Assembly (NCBI RefSeq): GCF_008761635.1
Contig: NZ_CP044344.1
Coordinates: 744,001 to 808,000 of the forward strand
Source: Nocardioides cynanchi
GTDB taxonomy: Bacteria > Actinomycetota > Actinomycetes > Propionibacteriales > Nocardioidaceae
DNA length: 64,000 nucleotides
Reading direction: 5' to 3'
This document shows positions 56,706 through 64,000 of this stretch, piece after piece. Both the position numbers and the translations under genes were made by a program. The notes beneath the pieces were generated by a model. The model was given only the letters and a program-made list of their open reading frames with translations. It was not told the DNA's origin and searched no databases. Each line of letters opens with the position of its first letter. The stretch's first letter is position 1.

Positions 56706-57938
56706 TCACCAGGCCTGGCCGGCCCCGCGGTACGTCGGGACCTCGTCGGTGAAGGTGCTCCCGGCCAGCAGCCGCACGGAGTTGGTGTGCTCGAAGAGCT
56801 CGCCCGACTTGGCGTGCCGGAACCACACCAGGTCGCCGATCCGGAGCATCGCCGCGGGGTGACCGGTCAGCGGGGTCTGCACCTCGCCGGCGCCCTCGAG
56901 CCCGGTCAGGTGGAGCCCCGGCGGAGCCCAGGGGAGCGGGGCCCGGTCGGCCCCGACCGGCCCCGAGGCGATCAGGCCGCCGCCGTGCACCGTCGCCATC
57001 GTCGGCGACGGCCGGCGGGTCACCGGCAGGCCGAAGAACGCCGCCGGTCGCGGCCGGAAGGACTGGTAGTGGTCGAAGAGCCCGGGCACCAGCAGGCCGG
57101 AACCGGCGGCCACCTCGGTGACGGCCCCGTCGGCGGCGGTGGCCTCGACCGAGCCGGACCCGCCGCCGTTCCAGAACTCCAGCTCGACCAGGGCGCGCAG
57201 GCGGTCGGAGATCACGCGGCGACGCTCGGCGAGCTGTGACATCGAGGCCGACTTCAACCGGCGTACGACGAGTGACTTCGCCCGCTGGGACGGTACGTCG
57301 TCGGGGACCCCGGCGACCTGCCCCTCGTAGGTCATCACACCCACCAGCGCGAAGCCGGCTCGCTCGGTGATCCGCCGGGCCAGGCGGACGACGTCGTCGA
57401 CGTCGTACAGCGGGGAGCGCTTCGGGCCGACGTGCTGACCGCCCATCCGCAGCCCCGCGTCGATGTCGAGCGCGACCCGCACCCGGACCTCGTGCGACGA
57501 GCGGACCGAGTCGACCACGTCGAGCTGGGCGGGGTCGTCGACCATCAGGGTGATCCGGGCGGCCGCGTCCGGGGACGCGAGGAGAGCGGCGATGGCGACC
57601 CGGTCGACGGTCGGGTAGGCAACGACGACGTCGTCGGACAGGCCCTGCTCGGAGAGCCAGAGCGCCTCGCGCAGCGAGTAGCCGAGGACGCCGTGGAAGC
57701 CGGGTGCGGCCAGGGCGCGCTCGAGCAGGGCCGGCACCCGCAGCGACTTGGAGGCGACCCGGATCGGCGTGCCGCCGGCACGACGTACGAGATCCGCCGC
57801 GTTGGCGTCGAAGGCGTCGAGGTCCACGACCATCAGCGGGGTCGCCGGCGGCTCGGGGAGCGCCTCGACCGCGGCCGAGAGCCGTGCCCACAGGCGGTTC
57901 CGGGCGACATGGCTGTCGCCCGAGGTGGTGCCGGCCAT
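56706..57938 (-). CDS. PLP-dependent amino acid deaminase/aldolase (alanine racemase fold)
   Basis: A 410-residue protein of the D-threonine aldolase / D-serine dehydratase group. The N-terminal barrel holds the PLP Lys64 in IRVASKSLRVPALL, then GVLGYSLREALWLSEQG, RVALDIDAGLRMGG and VMTYEGQVAGVP; the C-terminal barrel has GSGSVEATA and LVWFRHAKSGELFEH with a possible metal His. The substrate is probably a D-amino acid. Its ATG overlaps the stop of the upstream membrane gene by one base, so it is coupled. Confidence 0.83.
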   Translation of the reverse strand: MAGTTSGDSHVARNRLWARLSAAVEALPEPPATPLMVVDLDAFDANAADLVRRAGGTPIRVASKSLRVPALLERALAAPGFHGVLGYSLREALWLSEQGLSDDVVVAYPTVDRVAIAALLASPDAAARITLMVDDPAQLDVVDSVRSSHEVRVRVALDIDAGLRMGGQHVGPKRSPLYDVDDVVRLARRITERAGFALVGVMTYEGQVAGVPDDVPSQRAKSLVVRRLKSASMSQLAERRRVISDRLRALVELEFWNGGGSGSVEATAADGAVTEVAAGSGLLVPGLFDHYQSFRPRPAAFFGLPVTRRPSPTMATVHGGGLIASGPVGADRAPLPWAPPGLHLTGLEGAGEVQTPLTGHPAAMLRIGDLVWFRHAKSGELFEHTNSVRLLAGSTFTDEVPTYRGAGQAW

Positions 57939-58384
57939 CAGCTGATGCCGCGCTTCTTCAGGATCGCCTGGATCTCGGCCATCTCGTCGTCGATCAGGGA
58001 GTCCTGCTGCCGCCTCGGGGCCGGGGCCACCGCCTTCGGTGCCGCCTGGCTGGTCCCTCGGGTACGGCGTTCCGGCTTCGCCCCGGGGACCCGCCGGGAG
58101 ACGACGTTCGCGCCACCGATCAGCACCACCGCGACGAACGCGATGATCATCCCCAGCCACACGCTCGGGCTGAACACCAGGCGCGTCAGCCAGTGGGCCA
58201 GGGAGTCGGCGATGTCACCGAACACCTGGAGCAGCCCGGTCATCCAGGCGGCCAGCGGGAGCAGCGTCAGCCCGGCGCCGCGCACCGCGGCGGTGACGCC
58301 ACGGTGCCGGAGCGCCCACCACGTGTAGGTGCCGCCCAGCACCGTCAGGGCCAGTGCCAGCGCGCCCCAGGAGACGTTGTCCAC
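57938..58384 (-). CDS. Small membrane protein of unknown function
   Basis: A 148-residue protein with three hydrophobic segments (ALALALTVLGGTYTWWAL, TLLPLAAWMTGLLQVF, WLGMIIAFVAVVLIGGA) and a basic tail ending in an acidic helix EMAEIQAILKKRGIS. I recognise no named family. GTG 58384 (VDNVSWGALA) is preferred; GTG 58402 six codons upstream is possible. It is downstream of the ssu terminator and coupled to the aldolase-like gene. Confidence 0.66.
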   Translation of the reverse strand: MDNVSWGALALALTVLGGTYTWWALRHRGVTAAVRGAGLTLLPLAAWMTGLLQVFGDIADSLAHWLTRLVFSPSVWLGMIIAFVAVVLIGGANVVSRRVPGAKPERRTRGTSQAAPKAVAPAPRRQQDSLIDDEMAEIQAILKKRGIS

Positions 58385-58406
58385 GTTTCGAGGATCCCAC
58401 ACACCT

Positions 58407-58432
58407 GGGCGCCGAGGGCAGCCTCGGCGCCC
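58407..58432 (-). terminator. Terminator of the ssu operon
   Basis: GGGCGCCGAGG (58407-58417) and CCTCGGCGCCC (58422-58432) form a perfect 11-pair stem with loop GCAG, 14 bases past the ssuD stop in the direction of transcription. There is no U tract. Confidence 0.75.
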
Positions 58433-58445
58433 GGCGTGCGAGAGG

Positions 58446-59621
58446 TCAGGACGCGGCCCGGGCCGGCTCCGCGAGACCCTCGACGGAGCGGTCCGCCAGC
58501 AGACCGCGCCGGCGCAGCCGCGGCATCACGCCCTCGGCGAACCAGTACGCCTCCTCGACGTGCGGGTATCCCGAGAAGATGAACTCGTCGATCCCCAGGT
58601 CGTGGTAGTCGGCGATCCGCTCGGCGACCTCGTCGTGGCTGCCGACCAGGGCGGTCCCGGCACCCCCGCGGACGAGCCCGACCCCGGACCACAGCCCCGG
58701 CGAGACCTCCAGCTCGTGGGCGTCGGCGTACGTCGTTCCCGGTGTGCGCAGCGCGAGCATCCGCTGCTGCCCCGTGGACTCGCTCGTCGCGAGGGCTTCT
58801 TGTGCCCGGGCGACGACCTCCGGGTCCAGGCTGTCCAGCAGCCACTGGGCGTGCCGCCAGGCCTCCTCGCTGGTGTCGCGCGAGATCGTGTGCAGCCGGA
58901 TGCCGAACCGCAGCCGACGGCCCCGCGCTGCCGCCAGGCCACGCATCCACTCGATCTTCTCCGCGACCTGCTCGGGCGGCTCGCCCCAGGTCAGGTAGAC
59001 GTCGGCATGCTGGGCCGCCACCTCCCCGGCCGGCCCGGAGGAGCCACCGAAGTAGATGTCCGGCTGCGGCCGCACGCCTCCGTTGACCAGCGCGCCGCGG
59101 ACCCGGAAGTGCCGGCCGTCGTAGTCGAACGGCGGCTGCTCCCAGGTGCCGCGCACCACGGCCAGGAACTCCTCGGTGCGGCCGTAGCGTTCCTCCTTGG
59201 GCGCGTCGTCGCCGAACCGCGCCTGCTCGACGGGCTCGCCACCGGTGACGATGTTGAGCATCAGCCGGCCGCCCGAGATCCGCTGGTATGCCGCGGCCAT
59301 CTGCGCCGCCAGCACCGGGTTGATCACGCCGGGCCGGAACGCGACCAGGAACTTCAGGGTCCGGGTCTCCCGGAGCAGCGCCGCGGTCACGAGCCAGGCG
59401 TCCTCGCAGAAGGTGCCGGTCGGCGTGAGCACCCCTTCGAAGCCGAGCTTCTCGGCGGTGCGCGCCACGTCGGCGAGGTAGTCGATGGAGGGCTCACGGA
59501 CGCCGTGGACGGCGGCGTCCCGGATGCCGGCTCGCACGTCGTGCGGCACTCCCTGGCCGGCCCCGACCAGGGACCGGCTGTCGCCGGAGGTGGGCAGGAA
59601 CCAGTGCAGCTTGACCGTCAT
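58446..59621 (-). CDS. ssuD: FMNH2-dependent alkanesulfonate monooxygenase
   Basis: A 391-residue luciferase-fold enzyme that releases sulfite from alkanesulfonates. LHWFLPTSGDSR, GFEGVLTPTG, LKFLVAFRPGVINPVLAAQM, NIVTGGEPVEQ and FGGSSGPAGEVAAQHADVYL are the SsuD blocks. It needs a flavin reductase (ssuE), which is not in the window. It starts one base after the ssuA stop. Confidence 0.95.
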   Translation of the reverse strand: MTVKLHWFLPTSGDSRSLVGAGQGVPHDVRAGIRDAAVHGVREPSIDYLADVARTAEKLGFEGVLTPTGTFCEDAWLVTAALLRETRTLKFLVAFRPGVINPVLAAQMAAAYQRISGGRLMLNIVTGGEPVEQARFGDDAPKEERYGRTEEFLAVVRGTWEQPPFDYDGRHFRVRGALVNGGVRPQPDIYFGGSSGPAGEVAAQHADVYLTWGEPPEQVAEKIEWMRGLAAARGRRLRFGIRLHTISRDTSEEAWRHAQWLLDSLDPEVVARAQEALATSESTGQQRMLALRTPGTTYADAHELEVSPGLWSGVGLVRGGAGTALVGSHDEVAERIADYHDLGIDEFIFSGYPHVEEAYWFAEGVMPRLRRRGLLADRSVEGLAEPARAAS

Positions 59622-59622
59622 G

Positions 59623-60648
59623 TCACTTCCCGGTGGTGTCGTTGTTGAACTCGCCGGTGAAGTACGACGAGATGTCGATCTGGCTGGGGATCAGCTTGTT
59701 CTCGGCGAACGCGTCGGCCATCGTCTGCTCCGAGTCGATGACCTTCTGGTCGATCGGCACCAGCTGCACGTCGCGCTTCTTGTTCGCGGCCAGGGTGATC
59801 GAGTCGCTCAGGCCCGTCTCCTTGGCCCAGACCTTGGACCAGGCGGACTTATGGGTCTGCGACCAGGTCTGGGCTTTCGCGATCCGGGACAGGTAGTCCT
59901 TCAGGGCCGCGGTCGTGGCCTTGTCGGCGAGGGCGTCGTCGGAGGCCACCTGGAACGAGTAGCCGTTGACCAACCCCTGGCCCGTGGTCAGGACCTGGGC
60001 GTTGGAGTCGTGCTCCGCCTGTGAGGTGTAGGGCTCCCAGATCGCCCAGGCGTCCAGGTGGCCGGACGAGAACGCGGCTGCCGCGTCGGCCGGCTGGAGG
60101 TTCTGCACCTGGACGTCGCCGTACTTCAGGCCGGCCTTCTGCAGCTGTGCGAGCAGGTTGTAGTTGGCCGAGCTGCCCTCGGCCACGGCGACCTTCTTGC
60201 CCTTGAGCTGGGACACGGAGGTGATCGGCGAGCCCTTGGGTACGACGATCGCGTCACCGGTGCCGCCGTACGTCGCGCCCTGCACCACCTTGAAGCGGCT
60301 CTTGGCCGCAGCGGCGAACAGGGGCGGGGTGTTGCCGACCCCACCGACGTCGATCGCCCCGGCGTTGAGGGCCTCGAGCAGCGGTGGACCTGACGTGAAG
60401 GTCTTCCACTGGATCGTGTAGGGCACGTCCTTCAGCTCGCCGGCGGCCCGGAGCAGCGACTCGGAGCCGCCCTTCTGGTCGCCGACGACCAGGGTGACCT
60501 TGGACAGGTCGACCGAGCCGTCGCTGCGCACGGCGGCCTCGTTGCCGTTGGCGGCACCGCTGCAGCCGGCCAGTGCGGTCGCGCCGACGACCGACGCGGC
60601 CACGGCCAGGACGGTCCGGCGGGTGGTGGAGATCCGGGGGATGCTCAT
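59623..60648 (-). CDS. ssuA: Aliphatic sulfonate ABC transporter substrate-binding lipoprotein
   Basis: A 341-residue SsuA/NMT1-like binding protein. A twin-Arg-like signal (TTRRTVLAVAAS) with lipobox LAGC anchors it outside. VGDQKGGSESLLRAAGELK, GAIDVGGVGNTPPLFAAAA and HLDAWAIWEPYTSQAEH are typical. AGAAGGAG is a strong ribosome site, and four bases overlap ssuB. Sulfonates are the probable ligands because of ssuD next to it. Confidence 0.94.
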   Translation of the reverse strand: MSIPRISTTRRTVLAVAASVVGATALAGCSGAANGNEAAVRSDGSVDLSKVTLVVGDQKGGSESLLRAAGELKDVPYTIQWKTFTSGPPLLEALNAGAIDVGGVGNTPPLFAAAAKSRFKVVQGATYGGTGDAIVVPKGSPITSVSQLKGKKVAVAEGSSANYNLLAQLQKAGLKYGDVQVQNLQPADAAAAFSSGHLDAWAIWEPYTSQAEHDSNAQVLTTGQGLVNGYSFQVASDDALADKATTAALKDYLSRIAKAQTWSQTHKSAWSKVWAKETGLSDSITLAANKKRDVQLVPIDQKVIDSEQTMADAFAENKLIPSQIDISSYFTGEFNNDTTGK

Positions 60649-61472
60649 GCTGCTCCTTCTGCGTTGTTCTTCAGGGGGTTGCGCTTCGGGTTCGGGGGGA
60701 GCGGCCTGACGCCGAGGGCCTGCAGGACCTCGGCGCGGGCCTGCGCGATCTCGGGCTGGGACGGCGCCCGGTCGGTGCGCGGCAGGCTGATCCGCCACGA
60801 CCGGGAGAGCCGGCCCTCGTCCATCACGACGATCCGGTCCGCCAGGGCGAGGCCCTCGTCGACGTCGTGGGTCACCAGCAGGACGGCCATGGAGTGTCGG
60901 CGCCACAGCTCGATCACGAGCTGGTGCATCTCGATCCGGGTCAGGGCGTCGAGGGCGCTGAAGGGCTCGTCGAGCAGCAGCAGGGACGGGTTGCTGACCA
61001 GCGCGCGAGCCAGCGAGACGCGCTGCGCCTGCCCACCGGAGAGCTCACGGGGCCAGGCCTCGGCCTTCTCGGTCAGCCCGACCTCGGCCAGGGTCTCGTC
61101 GGCCCGTCGGTTGCGCCGGCGGCTCTCGGGCGACTGGAGGAGGGCCAGGGCGACGTTCTGCCGGACCCGCTTCCAGGGCAGGAGGCGAGTCTCCTGGAAG
61201 GCGACGGACGTCCGGCCGTGCACGGCGACCTCGCCGTCAGGTACCGGGTCGAGCCGGGCCAGGCTGCGCAGCAACGTGGACTTCCCGCAGCCGCTGCGGC
61301 CGAGCAGGGCGACGAACTCACCGGGCTCGATGTCCAGGTCGATGTCGCGCAGCACCTGGTTGCTGCCGAACGAGCGGTTGTGGGCTCGCACCTGTGCGAC
61401 GTAGGGGGAGTCCCCGACGGTGGTGGCGGCCCCGGAGCCGCGGTGGGAGGGGGTGTCGTTCAGGCGCGCCAT
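60645..61472 (-). CDS. ssuB: Aliphatic sulfonate ABC transporter ATPase
   Basis: A 275-residue ABC subunit. Walker A is GRSGCGKST (58-66), Q loop AFQETRLLPWKRV, signature ELSGGQAQRVSLARAL, Walker B LLLLDEPFSALD and H-loop LVTHDVDE. It energises import by SsuC. It overlaps ssuC by 13 bases and ssuA by four. Confidence 0.95.
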   Translation of the reverse strand: MARLNDTPSHRGSGAATTVGDSPYVAQVRAHNRSFGSNQVLRDIDLDIEPGEFVALLGRSGCGKSTLLRSLARLDPVPDGEVAVHGRTSVAFQETRLLPWKRVRQNVALALLQSPESRRRNRRADETLAEVGLTEKAEAWPRELSGGQAQRVSLARALVSNPSLLLLDEPFSALDALTRIEMHQLVIELWRRHSMAVLLVTHDVDEGLALADRIVVMDEGRLSRSWRISLPRTDRAPSQPEIAQARAEVLQALGVRPLPPNPKRNPLKNNAEGAA

Positions 61473-62284
61473 GCGAGGGCCCTTCTCTCGAGGTAGCGGA
61501 CGGCCGCGTCGGTCGCGAGACCGAGCAGGCTGTAGACGACGAGACCGACGACGATCACGTCGGTCTGCTGGAACTCACGGGCCTGGTTGATCATGTAGCC
61601 GAGCCCGGAGTCGGCACTGATGGTCTCCGCGACGATCAGCGAGAGCCACGCGATGCCGAGGCTCTGCCGCAGTCCGACCAGGGTCTGCGGGAGGGCGCCG
61701 GGCAGGACGACGTGGCGGATCCGTTGGGACCAGCTCAGCCCCATCGCCTGCGCCGCCTCGCTGGTCTTGCGGTCGATGCCGTGGATGCCCGCGAGCGTGT
61801 TCAGGTAGAGCGGGAACGTCGCGCCCAGCGCGATCAGGGCGACCTTGGGCTGCTCCCCGATCCCCATCCAGAGGATGAACAGCGGGATCAGCCCGAAGTG
61901 CGGCAGCATCCGCAGCATCTGCATCGGCGGGTCGACGGCGTCCTCGCCGATCCGGCTGAGCCCGGCGACGACCGCCAGCAGCACGCCGATCGTGGCGCCG
62001 ATCGAGAATCCGACCAGCACCCGCTGCACCGAGACCAGGGTCGCGCTGCCGAGGGTGCCGTCGCGGACCAGGCCGGCGGCGGTGTGGGCGATCTGGTTCG
62101 GCGAGGCGATGGTCCGCTCGGAGAGCACCCCACTGCTGCTGAGCAGCTGCCAGACGGCGACGATGAGCACGGGGGAGACCCATCGGCGCAGGAAGGCGAG
62201 CCGCGACCGGCTGCGCCCCTGCCTGGCCGACGGCCCTCCGGCCCGAGGCCGGTCGAGGACCGGCACGGAGAGAGATGAGGTCAT
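61460..62284 (-). CDS. ssuC: Aliphatic sulfonate ABC transporter permease
   Basis: A 274-residue BPD-type permease with six predicted helices. The EAA-loop facing SsuB is in SEAAQAMGLSWSQRIRHVVL with PGALP. A -35 TTGAGT and -10 TAGACA 17 bases apart put the transcript start about two bases before the ATG, so it is probably leaderless. It heads the ssuCBAD operon. Confidence 0.95.
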   Translation of the reverse strand: MTSSLSVPVLDRPRAGGPSARQGRSRSRLAFLRRWVSPVLIVAVWQLLSSSGVLSERTIASPNQIAHTAAGLVRDGTLGSATLVSVQRVLVGFSIGATIGVLLAVVAGLSRIGEDAVDPPMQMLRMLPHFGLIPLFILWMGIGEQPKVALIALGATFPLYLNTLAGIHGIDRKTSEAAQAMGLSWSQRIRHVVLPGALPQTLVGLRQSLGIAWLSLIVAETISADSGLGYMINQAREFQQTDVIVVGLVVYSLLGLATDAAVRYLERRALAWRA

Positions 62285-62292
62285 GTCGAGTA

Positions 62293-62321
62293 TGTCTACC
62301 GAATTACATGACTTAACTCAA
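62293..62321 (-). promoter_or_regulatory. Promoter of the ssuCBAD operon
   Basis: On the minus strand, TTGAGT (62321-62316) and TAGACA (62298-62293) are 17 bases apart. The region is notably A/T-rich for this genome. The predicted start site lies at about 62286, two bases before ssuC. Confidence 0.6.
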
Positions 62322-62372
62322 ACCGACCCTCCGGAGGTCCCGGGATCCGGCCGGTCGCGAGAGGATGTGGGC

Positions 62373-62900
62373 ATGGCCGACGAGCACGCGTCACCCGCGG
62401 CGGGTCGGCAGATCCCCGACCCCGGCTTCGCGGGGGACGACGGTGCCGCCGAGCCGCGCCTGGCCGCCGCCCTGGCGTCGTACGCCGGTGCCGGGGAGGA
62501 CGGCCTGGGCGTGTTCCTGGTCCTCCAGCACGCCCGCCTCCTGGTGCCTGTCGTCGCGGTCCTCGGCGAGGTGGAGCACGACGCCTCCGGTCTCGCCCAC
62601 GACAAGACCAGTGACATGGCGACGGCCCTGCTGACCGGGGCGGACGGCCGTCAGGCAGTGCTCGCGTTCACCAGCCTGGAGAGCCTCGGCAGGTGGCGGC
62701 CCGACGCCCGCCCGGTCCCGGTGCCGGCCATCCTGGCGGCCCGCTCGGCCGTCCAGGAGGGTGCCTCCGCGCTCGTCGTCGACGTCGCCGGCCCGACGTC
62801 GTACGCCGTCGAGGGCGACCTGCTGGAGGGCCTGGCCCGCGGGTGGCCGTTGGCCCGGACCGCGGACGGCGCCTACGCCTGGGTCGAGCCTGTGGAATAG
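62373..62900 (+). CDS. SseB-family protein
   Basis: A 175-residue protein. PRLAAALASYAGAGEDGLGVFLVL, VLGEVEHDAS and ALLTGADGRQAVLAFTSLESLGRW match the SseB N-terminal fold in actinobacteria; its molecular role is not settled. GAGAGGA precedes ATG by seven bases. It is divergent from ssuC and upstream of infC, the usual position near the infC-rpmI-rplT operon. Confidence 0.82.
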   Translation: MADEHASPAAGRQIPDPGFAGDDGAAEPRLAAALASYAGAGEDGLGVFLVLQHARLLVPVVAVLGEVEHDASGLAHDKTSDMATALLTGADGRQAVLAFTSLESLGRWRPDARPVPVPAILAARSAVQEGASALVVDVAGPTSYAVEGDLLEGLARGWPLARTADGAYAWVEPVE

Positions 62901-63084
62901 GCAAGCCCTCCCGATCCTTGTATCGTGTGTCACGACCGACAGGTTCCACCCCGGTGGAGCCGGTCAGACAAGTGGAGGCTCGCTCCCACCCGCATCGACC
63001 GCAGCACTGGCAACAGGGCACAGGTCGTCGGGTCCGGTCCGCACCGTGGGTGCGACGTACGCCGTCGACCCTTCGGTGCAGCCT

Positions 63085-63111
63085 GAGCCTCCGCGCGTCG
63101 CGCGGGGGCTC
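63085..63111 (+). promoter_or_regulatory. Leader hairpin of infC
   Basis: GAGCCTCCGCGC and GCGCGGGGGCTC pair over twelve positions (one G-U) around GTC, 60 bases before infC. It could be an attenuator. The 270-base region 62901-63170 otherwise holds only a weak -10 (TATCGT, 62924) and no gene. Confidence 0.55.
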
Positions 63112-63170
63112 TCGTCGTGTGCGAGGTCCTCCCGTGGCGGTCACCCAGCCGTTCGACCCATGGAGGACAC

Positions 63171-63854
63171 ATCAGCACCGAGCTACGCATCAACGACCGG
63201 ATCCGGGTTCCCGAGGTCCGGCTCGTCGGACCCAACGGCGAGACCGTCGGCATCGTCCCCACGGGCGAGGCACTCAAGCTGGCCCAGGAGGCGGACCTCG
63301 ACCTCGTCGAGATCGCCCCGATGGGCAAGCCCCCGGTCTGCAAGCTCATGGACTACGGGAAGTTCAAGTACGAGAACGCCCAGAAGGCCCGTGAGGCCCG
63401 TCGCAACCAGACGAACGTGATCATCAAGGAGATGAAGCTTCGTCCCAAGATCGACGCGCACGACTACGCGACCAAGAAGGGTCACGTCGTGCGGTTCCTC
63501 AAGGCCGGCGACAAGGTCAAGATCACGATCATGTTCCGCGGTCGCGAGCAGCACCGCCCCGAGCTGGGCTTCCGGCTGCTGCAGCGGCTGGCCGAGGACG
63601 TCACGGAGCTGGGCTTCGTGGAGTCCGCGCCCAAGCAGGACGGCCGCAACATGATCATGGTCCTGGGGCCGCACAAGAAGAAGGCCGAGGCCAAGGTGGA
63701 GATGGAGGCGGCGAAGGCCGACCGCATGGCCGCCCGGGCTGCCGAGGTCGCCGAGGAGCGCGAGGAGCGCATCGCCCACAACGCCGGGCAGGCCGTGGCC
63801 CAGAAGAAGGCCCACGGGCGGAGCGAGAACCTCGACCCCGAGATCGAGGCCTGA
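63171..63854 (+). CDS. infC: Translation initiation factor IF-3
   Basis: A 227-residue factor that blocks premature subunit joining and checks the start codon. The N-domain [19 protein letters not shown] and C-domain [20 protein letters not shown] with [19 protein letters not shown] are typical, with an added Lys/Ala/Glu tail common in actinobacteria. The start is taken as ATC at 63171 (ISTELRIND), four bases after GGAGG; IF-3 genes often use rare starts so that the factor limits its own synthesis. A GTG at 63117 is a poorer choice. Confidence 0.95.
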   Translation: MSTELRINDRIRVPEVRLVGPNGETVGIVPTGEALKLAQEADLDLVEIAPMGKPPVCKLMDYGKFKYENAQKAREARRNQTNVIIKEMKLRPKIDAHDYATKKGHVVRFLKAGDKVKITIMFRGREQHRPELGFRLLQRLAEDVTELGFVESAPKQDGRNMIMVLGPHKKKAEAKVEMEAAKADRMAARAAEVAEEREERIAHNAGQAVAQKKAHGRSENLDPEIEA

Positions 63855-63902
63855 GCGCTGCGAAGGGCTCGATCGAGAAGAACGAGGTCGCACCCAGTTT
63901 TC

Positions 63903-63941
63903 GGGGACATGTGCAGTGCCTGCACCAGGCAGTGAGTCCCC
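63903..63941 (+). promoter_or_regulatory. Structured RNA between infC and the gene beyond the edge
   Basis: GGGGAC (63903-63908) pairs with GTCCCC (63936-63941). Inside, two exclusive hairpins are possible: GTGCAG with CTGCAC (63911-63925) and TGCCTG with CAGGCA (63917-63931). It lies where rpmI (L35) normally follows, so a ribosomal-protein leader is plausible. The window ends at AGAGGAAGAGAGC, a likely ribosome site. Confidence 0.5.
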
Positions 63942-64000
63942 ACCACAGCACGACGTGGGCCGCCCGCCGCGACCACACGACGTACCAAGAGGAAGAGAGC

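Overview
The window is chromosomal DNA from a high-GC actinobacterium, most likely a member of the Nocardioidaceae or a close relative. The evidence is very G/C-rich third codon positions, many GTG starts, an actinobacterial integration host factor (mihF), a PriA without helicase motifs, a RibM-type PnuC protein under an FMN riboswitch, and infC starting at ATC. The genus is an inference. I found no rRNA, tRNA, CRISPR array, transposase, prophage or replication origin.

Layout. (1) 1-2434: a frame-broken GNAT gene and a flavin disulfide reductase-like enzyme. (2) 2435-5472: pyrR-pyrB-pyrC, with a PyrR-type RNA hairpin that can mask the pyrR ribosome site. (3) 5473-22261: about 17 kb of unrelated genes. 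These are an MFS carrier, a PLD-family enzyme, hydrolases, a methyltransferase divergent from a hydrolase-glycosyltransferase fusion across a perfect 23-bp palindrome, a large SARP-type regulator, an ABC-F ATPase and a YcaQ-type glycosylase. (4) 22262-30916: a second pyrimidine operon, carA-carB-pyrD-pyrK-pyrD-like-pyrF plus a lipoprotein gene, behind a second near-identical PyrR hairpin. (5) 30917-34764: mihF-gmk-rpoZ-coaBC-metK. (6) 34765-43936: a secreted M4 metalloprotease, a methyltransferase, priA, a lipoprotein and def-fmt-rsmB. (7) 43937-46861: four 44-bp tandem repeats, then a LigD-type polymerase overlapping a (p)ppGpp synthetase-like gene, then rpe. (8) 46862-51306: FMN riboswitch and ribD-ribE-ribM-ribBA-ribH. 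(9) 51307-58445: three tandem GNAT genes, hisE-hisG and assorted enzymes. (10) 58446-62284: ssuC-ssuB-ssuA-ssuD for sulfonate sulfur. (11) 62285-64000: an SseB-like gene, infC, and a structured RNA stretch before a gene (probably rpmI) beyond the edge.

How it fits together. The two pyr operons and the PyrR hairpins would give UMP-responsive control of the whole de novo pathway. The riboflavin operon is a complete pathway plus an importer. Two dihydroorotate dehydrogenase genes occur together; the class 1B-like one lacks the usual catalytic Cys.

The most unusual signal is a dispersed palindrome of about 24 bp (core GTGGTCTCGA / TCGACCAC). It is found inside carA (as an inverted pair), pyrC, pyrD, ribE, ribM and a GNAT gene, and in the ribD riboswitch leader. 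Its consensus has no stop codon in any of the six frames, so it can insert short peptides into core enzymes. A second candidate system is the island at 9.4-18.3 kb (regulator, methyltransferase, fusion enzyme, ABC-F).
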